A stretch of 64,000 nt of DNA from Labilibaculum sp. (GTDB taxonomy: Bacteria; Bacteroidota; Bacteroidia; Bacteroidales; Marinifilaceae): contig NZ_OY761461.1 in assembly GCF_963664555.1 (NCBI RefSeq), positions 1,674,001 to 1,738,000 on the forward strand. The letters run 5' to 3'. Shown one piece after another: positions 23,729 through 32,131 of this stretch. The notes beneath the pieces were generated by a model. The model was given only the letters and a program-made list of their open reading frames with translations, was not told the origin of the DNA and did no database searches. Position numbers and translations under genes: made by a program. The first letter of the stretch is position 1, and every line of letters starts with the position of its first letter.

Positions 23729-26587
23729 ATGAAACCTGCCAATTTAATTCTTCTTTTATTTTTACTCTTTCAGACGACTTTTATTTCCGCAATAGAAAAG
23801 CCGTTTGGGATTTTTGTTATTAATCACGATCGGAGTGAGTATCAGGCAATGAGCCAGAACTGGGCAGTAGCATTTGATGAGCTTGGAAGGGCTTATTTTG
23901 GGAACAGCGGCGGTGTACTTGAATACAACGGGAAAGATTGGGTTTTACATCAGCACAGATCTAAATCGGCAATTCGATCTCTGCTGTTTGATGAGCATAG
24001 CCAGAGATTGTATTCCGGCTGTTACGAAGATTTTGGATATTGGAAGAGGGACAGCTTAGGCGTATTAAATTATTATTCATTAGCCGAAAGATTAAACGAT
24101 TACAAGTTCTCCAGTGAGAGAATATGGTCCATTGTTAAGAGCGGAAAAGAAATTCTTTTTCAGTCATTCCCAACACTTTTTATATACAATACGGAAACCG
24201 AAGAGGTAAAATCTGTAGTGCCGGGAGGTGAACTGATGTTTTTAGGAAAGATAAATGACACAGTTTATTCAAGAGTCAGCGGTAGTGGGATTTGTAAAAT
24301 TGAAGCCGGGGAGATTAAAGTTATTGCTGATTCCGATTTTGCAAAAAATGCGACCATCCGTTTTTATTTGCCCAACGAGCGTGGTATTATTGTTGGCGAT
24401 GGAAAATCAGGGCTTCACATTTTAAAGGATGGAAAAACTAAGAAATGGAATTGTGAAGCCAATGAGGTATTGTCTTCAAAAGATGTAAATTCTGCCGTTT
24501 CCATTGGTGATACTGCATATGCAGTAGGAACCTTATTGGGTGGTTTATACATTATTAATCATGATGGTAAAATCCTTAGTCACATCGACCGACAGTCTAA
24601 ACTGGAAAACAATACTGTTTTGGGAATGGCTCTCGATCATTCGGGAGATTTATGGCTGGGAATGGATAATGGATTGTCTTATGTCGACTTAAATTCGACC
24701 ATTGAGTATAAAATTGATATGGATAATGCTCCGTCGGCAATTTATTCTGTCATAAAACACAATGGCTACATTTATATTGGAACAAACAACGGGGTTCTTT
24801 GCTCAAAATTTGATAAGGATTATGCAGATCTGGATTTTAGAGAATTATCCCTTTTAGAGGGGATTACCGGGCACATCTGGAAATTGGAAATTTTGAGGGG
24901 CGAACTCTTGTGTGGCAGCAATAATGGTATCTTCAAACTGGATCAGGGAAACGCTTATCCATTGTCAACAGCAATCGGAGGTACTGATTTTGAAATTATT
25001 GAAAAAAACGGGCAGGAATGGTTAATTGAATCTACTTACTTCAAAATAAGGATGTTTAAAAGAGAAAATAACCAATGGGTTTTTTCTCATTTTGTTGATG
25101 GATTTGAAGGTGCATGTCGGTTTATTGAGGTTGATCATGCTGGTTATGTTTGGATCAGTCACGAAATAAAAGGCTTGAATCGTTTGAAGCTGTCTGATGA
25201 TTTTAGAAAGGTAGTATCCAACAAGTATTTTGGTTTGGAATCAGGCTTGCCTACAGAATATCAGCTGAATGTTTTTACCGTTAATAACCGGGTGGTTGTA
25301 ACAACAGGAGAGGAGATTTACACTTATGATGATCTTACTGATAGAATGTTGCCTTTTAATAAGTTGAATAATACTCTTGGCCGTTTTAAAAAGGCTGTAA
25401 ATATTGTAAATGCCGATCAAGACCATTTTTGGGCTATCGCCGATAATGAGGCTGTTTATATGAAAAACACAGCAGATTCGATGAGTTTTGTAAGTGCTTT
25501 CACGCTGGATAAACAATTTTCATTTCCCGATAAGTATCAGAATATTTCAATTAACAAAGATGCCAGTGTTTTATGTTTGGAGAATGGCTTTGCTATCCTT
25601 CCCAATGAATCGAATGATGTTTACAAGCATCAGCCATTGGTCATCACTCAAGTTGTAAAGGGGAAAAAGGGTGTCGATAATAAGGGAATTTTACTGCCTT
25701 TGCATAACAACAAGGTTTTGGAACTTAAGAACAGAGATAATTCTCTGGAATTTACTATTAATTCGGTCAACTATGGCCCTAATGATGTGACCTATCAATA
25801 CCGTATTGTGAATCTTTACGACGATTGGATTGAAGGTGAAACTGAAAATGTAAATACAATAAATGATATACCGCACGGAGAATATGTATATCAGGCCAGA
25901 GCTGTATTTTCCGACGGCAGCAGATCAAATGTGGTAGAATACCCATTCGTAATTTTGCCTCCTTGGTTTGCTTCAAAAACAGGCGTTGTTGTTATCATTT
26001 TATCGCTGGTGGTTTGTGTTGGTTTACTGATTGTTTTTAATAAACGCATTTTGGAGAAACAGACCTATATCATTGAGAAAAAACATACCGATCAACACAA
26101 GAAAAACGAATCGACAATAGAGCAGCTTCAGAATGATGTTTTACAGAAAGAACTGGAGAATCTGCAGGGGAAATTAACGGTTTCAGCCAACGCTCTGGTT
26201 GAGAAGGACAGATCGATAAATACAATAAAACGCGAATTGGAAGTTATGTTCCAGAAATTGGAAGGACGTTTTCCTCACCGCGATTACGATAAGATTTTGA
26301 AAGTAATAAACGGACAGCTGACTCAGAAAAAGGACATGCTCGATTTTGAGCAGCATTTTGCTGCATCTCAAAGTGGGTTTTACGATGGGTTGAGGCAGAA
26401 TTATCCAAATTTAACTCCTGCGGATTTACGATTGTGTTCTCTTTTGAAAATGAATATGAATTCGAAAGAAATTTCGATACTTCTGGGAATTACAGTTCGA
26501 AGTGTGGAGGTGAGCAGATACAGACTACGAAAAAAAATGGAGTTGGAACCCGATGAAAATCTCACCAAAGTGATTATGAGGTATTAA
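23729..26587 (+). CDS. Membrane-spanning propeller sensor with LuxR-type HTH
   Basis: This 952-residue protein begins with a signal peptide, followed by two-component-regulator propeller repeats (for example GDLWLGMDNGLSYVD) to about residue 660 and a Y_Y_Y domain at about 670-740. It then has one membrane span at about 745-770, a coiled coil at about 780-860 (QLQNDVLQKELENLQ), and a LuxR/GerE helix-turn-helix at the very end (LTPADLRLCSLLKMNMNSKEIS). It has no kinase or receiver domain. It therefore appears to be a one-protein signal path from periplasm to DNA, similar in logic to SusR. It ends less than 1 kb from the downstream end of the glucan locus, so it could regulate it, but the link is only positional. 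Confidence 0.87.
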   Translation: MKPANLILLLFLLFQTTFISAIEKPFGIFVINHDRSEYQAMSQNWAVAFDELGRAYFGNSGGVLEYNGKDWVLHQHRSKSAIRSLLFDEHSQRLYSGCYEDFGYWKRDSLGVLNYYSLAERLNDYKFSSERIWSIVKSGKEILFQSFPTLFIYNTETEEVKSVVPGGELMFLGKINDTVYSRVSGSGICKIEAGEIKVIADSDFAKNATIRFYLPNERGIIVGDGKSGLHILKDGKTKKWNCEANEVLSSKDVNSAVSIGDTAYAVGTLLGGLYIINHDGKILSHIDRQSKLENNTVLGMALDHSGDLWLGMDNGLSYVDLNSTIEYKIDMDNAPSAIYSVIKHNGYIYIGTNNGVLCSKFDKDYADLDFRELSLLEGITGHIWKLEILRGELLCGSNNGIFKLDQGNAYPLSTAIGGTDFEIIEKNGQEWLIESTYFKIRMFKRENNQWVFSHFVDGFEGACRFIEVDHAGYVWISHEIKGLNRLKLSDDFRKVVSNKYFGLESGLPTEYQLNVFTVNNRVVVTTGEEIYTYDDLTDRMLPFNKLNNTLGRFKKAVNIVNADQDHFWAIADNEAVYMKNTADSMSFVSAFTLDKQFSFPDKYQNISINKDASVLCLENGFAILPNESNDVYKHQPLVITQVVKGKKGVDNKGILLPLHNNKVLELKNRDNSLEFTINSVNYGPNDVTYQYRIVNLYDDWIEGETENVNTINDIPHGEYVYQARAVFSDGSRSNVVEYPFVILPPWFASKTGVVVIILSLVVCVGLLIVFNKRILEKQTYIIEKKHTDQHKKNESTIEQLQNDVLQKELENLQGKLTVSANALVEKDRSINTIKRELEVMFQKLEGRFPHRDYDKILKVINGQLTQKKDMLDFEQHFAASQSGFYDGLRQNYPNLTPADLRLCSLLKMNMNSKEISILLGITVRSVEVSRYRLRKKMELEPDENLTKVIMRY

Positions 26588-26711
26588 TTGATTTGTCAGC
26601 TAATATTCTTACTAAAATCAAGCCGTCTATTCCAGGGGATGACTTGAATCTAAAAGAAATATTTTGGCATAGTTTTGTTGGTGATTTACCATTGTTGCTT
26701 CAGATCTGTAT

Positions 26712-26858
26712 GTTTCCACCATAGGAATGTAACCTGCTACCATAGGAATGTAATTTACCACTGTAGGAATGTAACCTGCCACCATAGTAGTGGAAGCTAC
26801 TACTGTAGGAGTGTAACGTGATACTGTAGGAATGTAGTATGCTACCATAGGACTATAT
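26712..26858. repeat. Seven-copy 21-bp tandem repeat
   Basis: Seven consecutive 21-bp units run without interruption; the clearest are units 1-3 (consensus CCTGCTACCATAGGAATGTAA), while units 4-7 carry several changes. On the plus strand each unit has stops. On the minus strand the array is open in one frame and reads as seven-residue repeats of the form YIPMVAG, inside an 86-codon frame from 26887 to 26627 that has no other support. It lies between two regulator genes. The rest of 26588-27004 shows nothing else. Confidence 0.8.
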
Positions 26859-27004
26859 ATTGTAATTAAATATTGGTATTTTATCATTGTATGATTGTAT
26901 TTTTATGCTGTTTTATTGTAATTAATTACTGAAATACAGGAATAAATTTCCATTTAAATTTGTTTGTTATTCCAGAATGTAAATTATTATCACTATTTTT
27001 AAGC

Positions 27005-27313
27005 ATGACTTCGAATAAAACAATCCCCATTAACGAGCTGATCTTATCAGAAATGAAAAAGCAGGAAGTGAGCATATCTGATATGGCTAAAAAGCTTGGC
27101 TTAAGTTTAAATGCCACCTACAACACCCTAAAAAAGCCAGACATTCAAACCGATCGTCTGGCTAAGATTAGTGAAATACTTCAGGTTAATTTTTTTAAGA
27201 TACTCGCCGGAGAGCTCAATATCGAAAACCCAATCAATCCGCAAATAGAGAAGCTTACTACTGAAAATGAAATCCTGAAAGAGGTAATTCGCCTTTTGGG
27301 CGGCAACAAATAA
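27005..27313 (+). CDS. Small XRE-like helix-turn-helix protein
   Basis: This protein has 102 residues from the ATG at 27005 (MTSNKTIPINEL); the frame runs back to 26960, but those codons look non-coding. A helix-turn-helix of the phage-repressor/XRE kind lies at about 8-60 (SDMAKKLGLSLNATYNTLKKP). A short leucine/glutamate helix at the C-terminus (IEKLTTENEILKEVIRLL) is probably a coiled coil for dimerisation. Such small regulators in Bacteroidota are unassigned. It faces the glucan locus tail-to-tail, so it may have no functional link to it. Confidence 0.8.
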   Translation: MTSNKTIPINELILSEMKKQEVSISDMAKKLGLSLNATYNTLKKPDIQTDRLAKISEILQVNFFKILAGELNIENPINPQIEKLTTENEILKEVIRLLGGNK

Positions 27314-27474
27314 TACGATTAAAGATCAGGACGGCTTAAAATAGCGGCTTGTTATGCTTTTGCTATAACCAAGTCTGTGATGTCAGGGTATAACTTGATT
27401 CTGAATCTAAAAGTATTTTAGATGAGTTTTAACTTGTGGGAATTTTATTTTTTGTTGGCTGTAAAGCAAAAAAA

Positions 27475-27506
27475 ACAGCGGTACAATTTAGAAACTGTAC
27501 CGCTGT
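27475..27506 (-). terminator. Terminator of the glucan utilisation operon
   Basis: ACAGCGGTACA at 27475-27485 pairs perfectly with TGTACCGCTGT at 27496-27506. On the minus strand the hairpin is followed by a run of eight T residues, so it ends the seven-gene minus-strand operon just after the GH3 gene. Confidence 0.88.
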
Positions 27507-27532
27507 AACTAATAAAACCAACTATTGATAAA

Positions 27533-29818
27533 CTAATGCTTAAAGTTAAATGAACGTTCGTTCGATTCGTCGGATGAGCTGGTACTTACCCAAAGTTTAA
27601 AATCACCATCCTCTGCAACGAAATTCATGTTAATATCGAAGAATTTCAAATCATCTTCCGAAATTGTAAATTGTATTTCTTTACTTTCTCCCGGCTCTAA
27701 TCCTACTTTTTCAAATCCTTTTAATTCTTTCACAGGACGGGTTACGCTTCCGTATAAATCCTGAACATACAATTGCACCACTTCTTCTCCGTAAAGGCCA
27801 CCGGTATTGCTTAACGTGGCATTTACCGTTAATTGCTCTCCTGATTTAAGAGTATTGGTATTTAATTTCACATCTTTTATCGAAAATGTGGTATAACTTA
27901 AACCATATCCAAAAGGATAAAGAGGGGAGTTTTCAACATCGATATAAGTGGATTTATAATCTGCATCAGGATCATCTTTGGGAATTGGGCGGCCTGTGTT
28001 TTTAGCATTGTAATAAATTGGAACCTGTCCTACATTGCGGGGGAAAGATAAGGTTAGCTTTCCGGATGGATTGTAATCTCCTGAAATAACATCGGCAAGA
28101 GCATCTCCTGCTGTTGTTCCCAAATACCAGGCTTCCATTATCGCATCCATATTCTCATTTTCCCACGATAAATCCAACGGACGTCCGTTCATAAGGACTA
28201 AACCAGTTGGTTTATTTAGCTTTTTAAGCTCTTTTAGAAAATCCTGCTGAACGCCTGGCAGTTGAATATTTGTTCTGCAGGCAGCTTCGCCTGACCAATT
28301 GAAATCTTCTCCCATGGCAACAAGAACAAGATCAGCTTTGCTCGCAACACTTAATGCCGGTTTAAATCCTGATTTATCGTTTCCTTTTAAACCGCAGGCC
28401 GAAGCATAGGTAAATTGAATATTTGAACCTTTGTATTTTTCTTGTAAACCATCGAACAAAGAAACACTTTGATTTCTATCTCCGCGGCCCGCCCATTCCC
28501 CATTTAAGCTGGTCTGGTTTTTAATCATCGGGCCAATTAAAGCAACGGTTTTTCGTGAAGATTTATCAATTGGGAATATGTTTTCGTTTTTCAATAAAAC
28601 AACAGAGCGTTTCGCAATATTTCGTGCTGATGCCAAAAATACTGGTTTCATTCGTGTTGATTCTTGTCTGGCTTCGTCCATATATCGATAAGGATCGTCG
28701 AAAAGGCCAAGTAAAAACTTCATTTCCAGAATTCGACTTACAGCGATATCTATGCTTTCCATGCTTACTTTTTCGGTTTCAACCTGAGCTTTTAGGTTCT
28801 CCAGGTAAACACCACCTGTCATGTCCATATCGATTCCGGCATTTGCTGCCAATTCTGCAGCCTGAGCTTCGTCTTTTGCAATGCCGTGTTCAACCAATTC
28901 GTTAATTGCGGTGTAGTCGGTAACTACGAAGCCTCTAAAGTCCCATCGGTCTCTAAGAACATCTTTGTATAAATATTTGCTCGCAGTACATGGTACGCCG
29001 CCAATTTCGTTAAAAGCAGTCATGAAGGTTGCTACACCGGCTTCTTTTGCAGCCAGAAAAGGAGGAAGATAGATTTCATTTAGAGTACGTTCCGAAACTT
29101 CAGCTGTATTGTAGTCGCGACCAGCTTCTGCCGCTCCGTATGCAGCAAAATGCTTGGCACAGGCCAGTACCGTATTGGTCGATTTTAAATCTTTCCAACC
29201 TTCACCCTGAAAACCTTTAACTCTTGCTGTGGCAACCAGTTTTCCAAGATAAACGTCTTCTCCGGCACCTTCCATTACGCGTCCCCAGCGTGCATCTCTG
29301 GCTATATCAACCATTGGTGCAAAAGTCCATGAAATGCCCTCGGCGGCAGCTTCTGTTGCAGCTATCCGGGCACTTTCTTTCATTAAATCAAGATCCCAGG
29401 AGCACGATTCTGCAAGCGACATAGGAAATATGGTTCTAAAGCCGTGAATGACGTCGTATCCGAAAAGCACAGGAATTTTTAGTCTTGATTCTGCCAGAGC
29501 AGCCTCCTGAAGTGGCCTGACTTTTTCAACAGTTGCTTCGTTAAACATACTTCCTACCAAACCTTTTTTAAGATAAGGCATTACCTCATTTTGCATTTCG
29601 GGTCCTGTAATATCACCTCTTCCAGAGAACTGAGTCATTTGTCCAATTTTCTCCTCTAATGTCATTAAAGAGAGAACAGAATCCACTTTTCGTTCAATTT
29701 CGGCATCGCCGCTATAACTTTTGTATTTCGATTTGGATGTATTGCATGAAAACATTGCAATGCATACCAATATGCTGAATAGTGTAAGCTTTGTTTTCAT
29801 TTTTCTAATCATTTTCAT
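27533..29818 (-). CDS. bglX: GH3 beta-glucosidase lipoprotein (BglX type)
   Basis: This lipoprotein has 761 residues with its lipobox Cys at about 25 (CIAMFSC). The GH3 N-terminal barrel has KHFAAYGAAEAGRDYN and the nucleophile Asp in FVVTDYTA near residue 300. The GH3 C-terminal domain follows (GEDFNWSGEAACR, LVLMNGRPLDL), and a fibronectin-III-like domain ends the chain. Such enzymes release glucose from the non-reducing end of beta-glucooligosaccharides. In Bacteroides thetaiotaomicron, a GH3 of this kind (BT_3567) acts on beta-1,2-glucooligosaccharides. It is the last gene of the operon; the hydrolase gene ends 38 bp upstream. A start at the inner Met7 is also possible. Confidence 0.92.
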   Translation of the reverse strand: MKMIRKMKTKLTLFSILVCIAMFSCNTSKSKYKSYSGDAEIERKVDSVLSLMTLEEKIGQMTQFSGRGDITGPEMQNEVMPYLKKGLVGSMFNEATVEKVRPLQEAALAESRLKIPVLFGYDVIHGFRTIFPMSLAESCSWDLDLMKESARIAATEAAAEGISWTFAPMVDIARDARWGRVMEGAGEDVYLGKLVATARVKGFQGEGWKDLKSTNTVLACAKHFAAYGAAEAGRDYNTAEVSERTLNEIYLPPFLAAKEAGVATFMTAFNEIGGVPCTASKYLYKDVLRDRWDFRGFVVTDYTAINELVEHGIAKDEAQAAELAANAGIDMDMTGGVYLENLKAQVETEKVSMESIDIAVSRILEMKFLLGLFDDPYRYMDEARQESTRMKPVFLASARNIAKRSVVLLKNENIFPIDKSSRKTVALIGPMIKNQTSLNGEWAGRGDRNQSVSLFDGLQEKYKGSNIQFTYASACGLKGNDKSGFKPALSVASKADLVLVAMGEDFNWSGEAACRTNIQLPGVQQDFLKELKKLNKPTGLVLMNGRPLDLSWENENMDAIMEAWYLGTTAGDALADVISGDYNPSGKLTLSFPRNVGQVPIYYNAKNTGRPIPKDDPDADYKSTYIDVENSPLYPFGYGLSYTTFSIKDVKLNTNTLKSGEQLTVNATLSNTGGLYGEEVVQLYVQDLYGSVTRPVKELKGFEKVGLEPGESKEIQFTISEDDLKFFDINMNFVAEDGDFKLWVSTSSSDESNERSFNFKH

Positions 29819-29856
29819 AGTAATCTGTAATCGCTTTATTGTTTATTTGTAATTAA

Positions 29857-30645
29857 TTATTTGCTCTTGCTAAAGAGCCACTTTACTAAATCAGGTTCTG
29901 CAAATGCCTGATCCCAGCTATTGTGATTGGCTTCCGGATAAAGTGTGTATTTTGATTCAGTATTGTATTTTTTTTGCTCATCGTAGACTAGTTTAGAATA
30001 CTTTCCGGGTACAACATCATCTTTGCCCCCATGAAAAAACCAAATTGGAACATGAGAGTATTTTGTGACCAATTTCGGGTTGTGTCCGCCACAAATTACA
30101 GCAGCAGCCGTATACTTATCCGGCCAACGGTATAAAAATTCCAGCGTTCCTATTCCTCCCATTGATAAGCCCATGATGTAAATTCTCTTTGGGTCAATGT
30201 TCCCTTCATGTATTATTTTATTTACTAACTGATCGGCCATATAGGCTGGTTTTGTTGGCCCTGATTCCGTAGGGAATTTAAAAATCCAGTCTCCTGCTGC
30301 TGATTTTTCCTTTAATCGATGTGTCCACTTAATATCAGGGGGACACTGGGGAAAAACAACAATAGCAGGATACTCTTTTCTGTTTGTCTGATCCAGAAAA
30401 AGCTTCGCTCCATGAGTCAGCTGCTTTTGGTTGTCAGTTCCTCTTTCGCCGGAACCATGAAGAAATAATACCAATGGATATGTCTTTCCTTTTTCCATGT
30501 TTTCCGGATAAAGAATTCGATATTTTAAGGTGTCCTGTTCAAGAATAAAATTGGCCTTCTGATACAGGTTTAAGTCTTGAGCATAAGTATGCCCTAAACT
30601 CAAAAAAAGGATCAGTCCGAGACATATAGTTTTAAAATCTCTCAT
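29857..30645 (-). CDS. Secreted alpha/beta-hydrolase, esterase-like
   Basis: This 262-residue protein has a signal peptide cleaved after about residue 22 (GHTYAQD). It shows an alpha/beta-hydrolase fold with the oxyanion segment FLHGSGERGTDN and nucleophile Ser161 in GLSMGG, an Asp in FHGGKDDVVP and His in EANHNSWD, so the catalytic triad is complete. It belongs with the prolyl-oligopeptidase/PHB-depolymerase-like esterases often found in polysaccharide loci. It probably removes ester groups from the glycan or its fragments, but the substrate is unknown. It sits between the GH144-like and GH3 genes in one operon, with gaps of about 40 bp. Confidence 0.85.
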   Translation of the reverse strand: MRDFKTICLGLILFLSLGHTYAQDLNLYQKANFILEQDTLKYRILYPENMEKGKTYPLVLFLHGSGERGTDNQKQLTHGAKLFLDQTNRKEYPAIVVFPQCPPDIKWTHRLKEKSAAGDWIFKFPTESGPTKPAYMADQLVNKIIHEGNIDPKRIYIMGLSMGGIGTLEFLYRWPDKYTAAAVICGGHNPKLVTKYSHVPIWFFHGGKDDVVPGKYSKLVYDEQKKYNTESKYTLYPEANHNSWDQAFAEPDLVKWLFSKSK

Positions 30646-30686
30646 TTTGAATGTTTCTTAGATAATGTTTGATCACGATTTATAAC

Positions 30687-32120
30687 TTACTGTTGAATAG
30701 TAAATTCCAGTTTGTTCAATCCTTCTTTCACTTCCGGACAGTTCATGAACAAATCCCAGAGTAAACTAGTTCTGTAGTTCTCAATCATGCATACAATTGG
30801 CCCCTGATCGATGGCTAAATAACTTCTCGGATACCAATTGTATTCTACACTAAAAGCATCGTATGGACCATATTTACCAAAGGTTTTGTCTCCCAAATTG
30901 AAATATATATTTTTTGCCACTTTCATGCATTCTTCGGGGGCATAAGGGAAAGAGGAAAGAGCTGCGGTGGGAGCGATGACTCCATAGTCTTTATCGGGAT
31001 TATGAGCTGCATAACCCAAATAGAGATCACTTGCAATCAAATCATTCCGTTCTCTTCCTCCACCATCTTCCCATTCGCTGTACCCTTTTATGGAATAGCT
31101 GGCTGTTAATCCCCACAGATTTTCGCCGTATCCATCAAATTTTTTAGGATTTTGAATGCAATAGGCTCGGTTCATTAGGGTGTGTGCAACATTAATATCC
31201 CAATAGTTGGCATATTTATCAGAACTGATACTTGGATTAAAACCTAAGTAGGAATAGTGTGCCCAAAACAAAGGGCCGCCAGCAGATGGATTGCCATTGT
31301 GTTTTAGATCTAAAGTATATCCGTATTTTGAACTTGGCTGAACAATGTTTCCATTTCGGGCCCAGCCTTTGTGATATGAATCGGCTTTGATGGAATAGTC
31401 CGGCGATGAGGCTCCTGTGATGTAAGTAATTAAGCACTCGTTGTAACCTTCCAGAGGAAAATTCATTTCCCATGCATAATTTGGTGACCAATGCCAGTAA
31501 AGTACATCGCTGCCGTCTTTCTCATACCAATTAAATTCAATACCATGCCAAAGATTTTTAATTCTTTCGCTCAATTGTTTTTCTCTTTCCGATCCGGTTT
31601 TAAAGTATTCCTGAACACATATTAAGCCTTGCGCAAGAAAGGATGTTTCAACCAAATCGCCGCCGTCGTCTTTCTGTCCAAAGGGAACTACTTTTCCCGT
31701 TTTTCCATCCATCCAATGTGGCCAGGCTCCGTGAAAACGATCTGCTTCTTCCAAAAAACCGGCAATCTTTTCGAATCGCTGCACGCCTTCTTCACGGGAA
31801 ATAAATCCTTTGTCGATTCCAACAAGTACAGCCATAAGTCCGAAACCAGAACCTCCGGTTGTTACAACATGTTGATCGTTTTGCGGATAAATACCTGATA
31901 AATTGATTCGCTCAGGAGCCAAACCCGAATTGGGTTCTGCACCATCCCAGAAATACTGAAAAGTATAATATTGAATGGTATCCAATAACATCTCATCGGA
32001 TAATCCCTGATAAATTTTTGGGCCATTATTGCCGGTTTCCTCTTCGGGAATGTTAACCTCTTTATCTTTACCACATGATGAAAGAAGCATGAAAAGAGAT
32101 AGTAAAATTGTATAGTTCAT
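30687..32120 (-). CDS. GH144-like glucoamylase-family lipoprotein (putative endo-beta-1,2-glucanase)
   Basis: This lipoprotein has 477 residues with a lipobox Cys at residue 16 (FMLLSSC). The body is the glucoamylase-like (alpha/alpha)6 domain (PF10091) that defines GH144, with the opening motif TFQYFWDGAEPNSGLAPERI, then GGSGFGLMA and the long Trp/Tyr-rich segments GENLWGLTASYSIKGYSEW and YNWYPRSYLAID. The characterised GH144 founder from Chitinophaga pinensis is an endo-beta-1,2-glucanase. A few other glucoamylase-family members may have different activities. The next gene downstream encodes an esterase-like hydrolase and the one after that a GH3 enzyme, a fitting pathway from polymer to glucose. 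Confidence 0.85.
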   Translation of the reverse strand: MNYTILLSLFMLLSSCGKDKEVNIPEEETGNNGPKIYQGLSDEMLLDTIQYYTFQYFWDGAEPNSGLAPERINLSGIYPQNDQHVVTTGGSGFGLMAVLVGIDKGFISREEGVQRFEKIAGFLEEADRFHGAWPHWMDGKTGKVVPFGQKDDGGDLVETSFLAQGLICVQEYFKTGSEREKQLSERIKNLWHGIEFNWYEKDGSDVLYWHWSPNYAWEMNFPLEGYNECLITYITGASSPDYSIKADSYHKGWARNGNIVQPSSKYGYTLDLKHNGNPSAGGPLFWAHYSYLGFNPSISSDKYANYWDINVAHTLMNRAYCIQNPKKFDGYGENLWGLTASYSIKGYSEWEDGGGRERNDLIASDLYLGYAAHNPDKDYGVIAPTAALSSFPYAPEECMKVAKNIYFNLGDKTFGKYGPYDAFSVEYNWYPRSYLAIDQGPIVCMIENYRTSLLWDLFMNCPEVKEGLNKLEFTIQQ

Positions 32121-32131
32121 AACTTGTTGTC

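Noticed and set aside
26712..26858. Short repeats as a possible CRISPR array
   Set aside because: The 21-bp units touch each other with no spacers, and no cas genes are in the window.
26627..26887. 86-codon minus-strand heptapeptide-repeat frame as a gene
   Set aside because: A 21-bp repeat free of stops in one unit is automatically open across the array; no ribosome-binding site or family supports it. Kept only as a finding.
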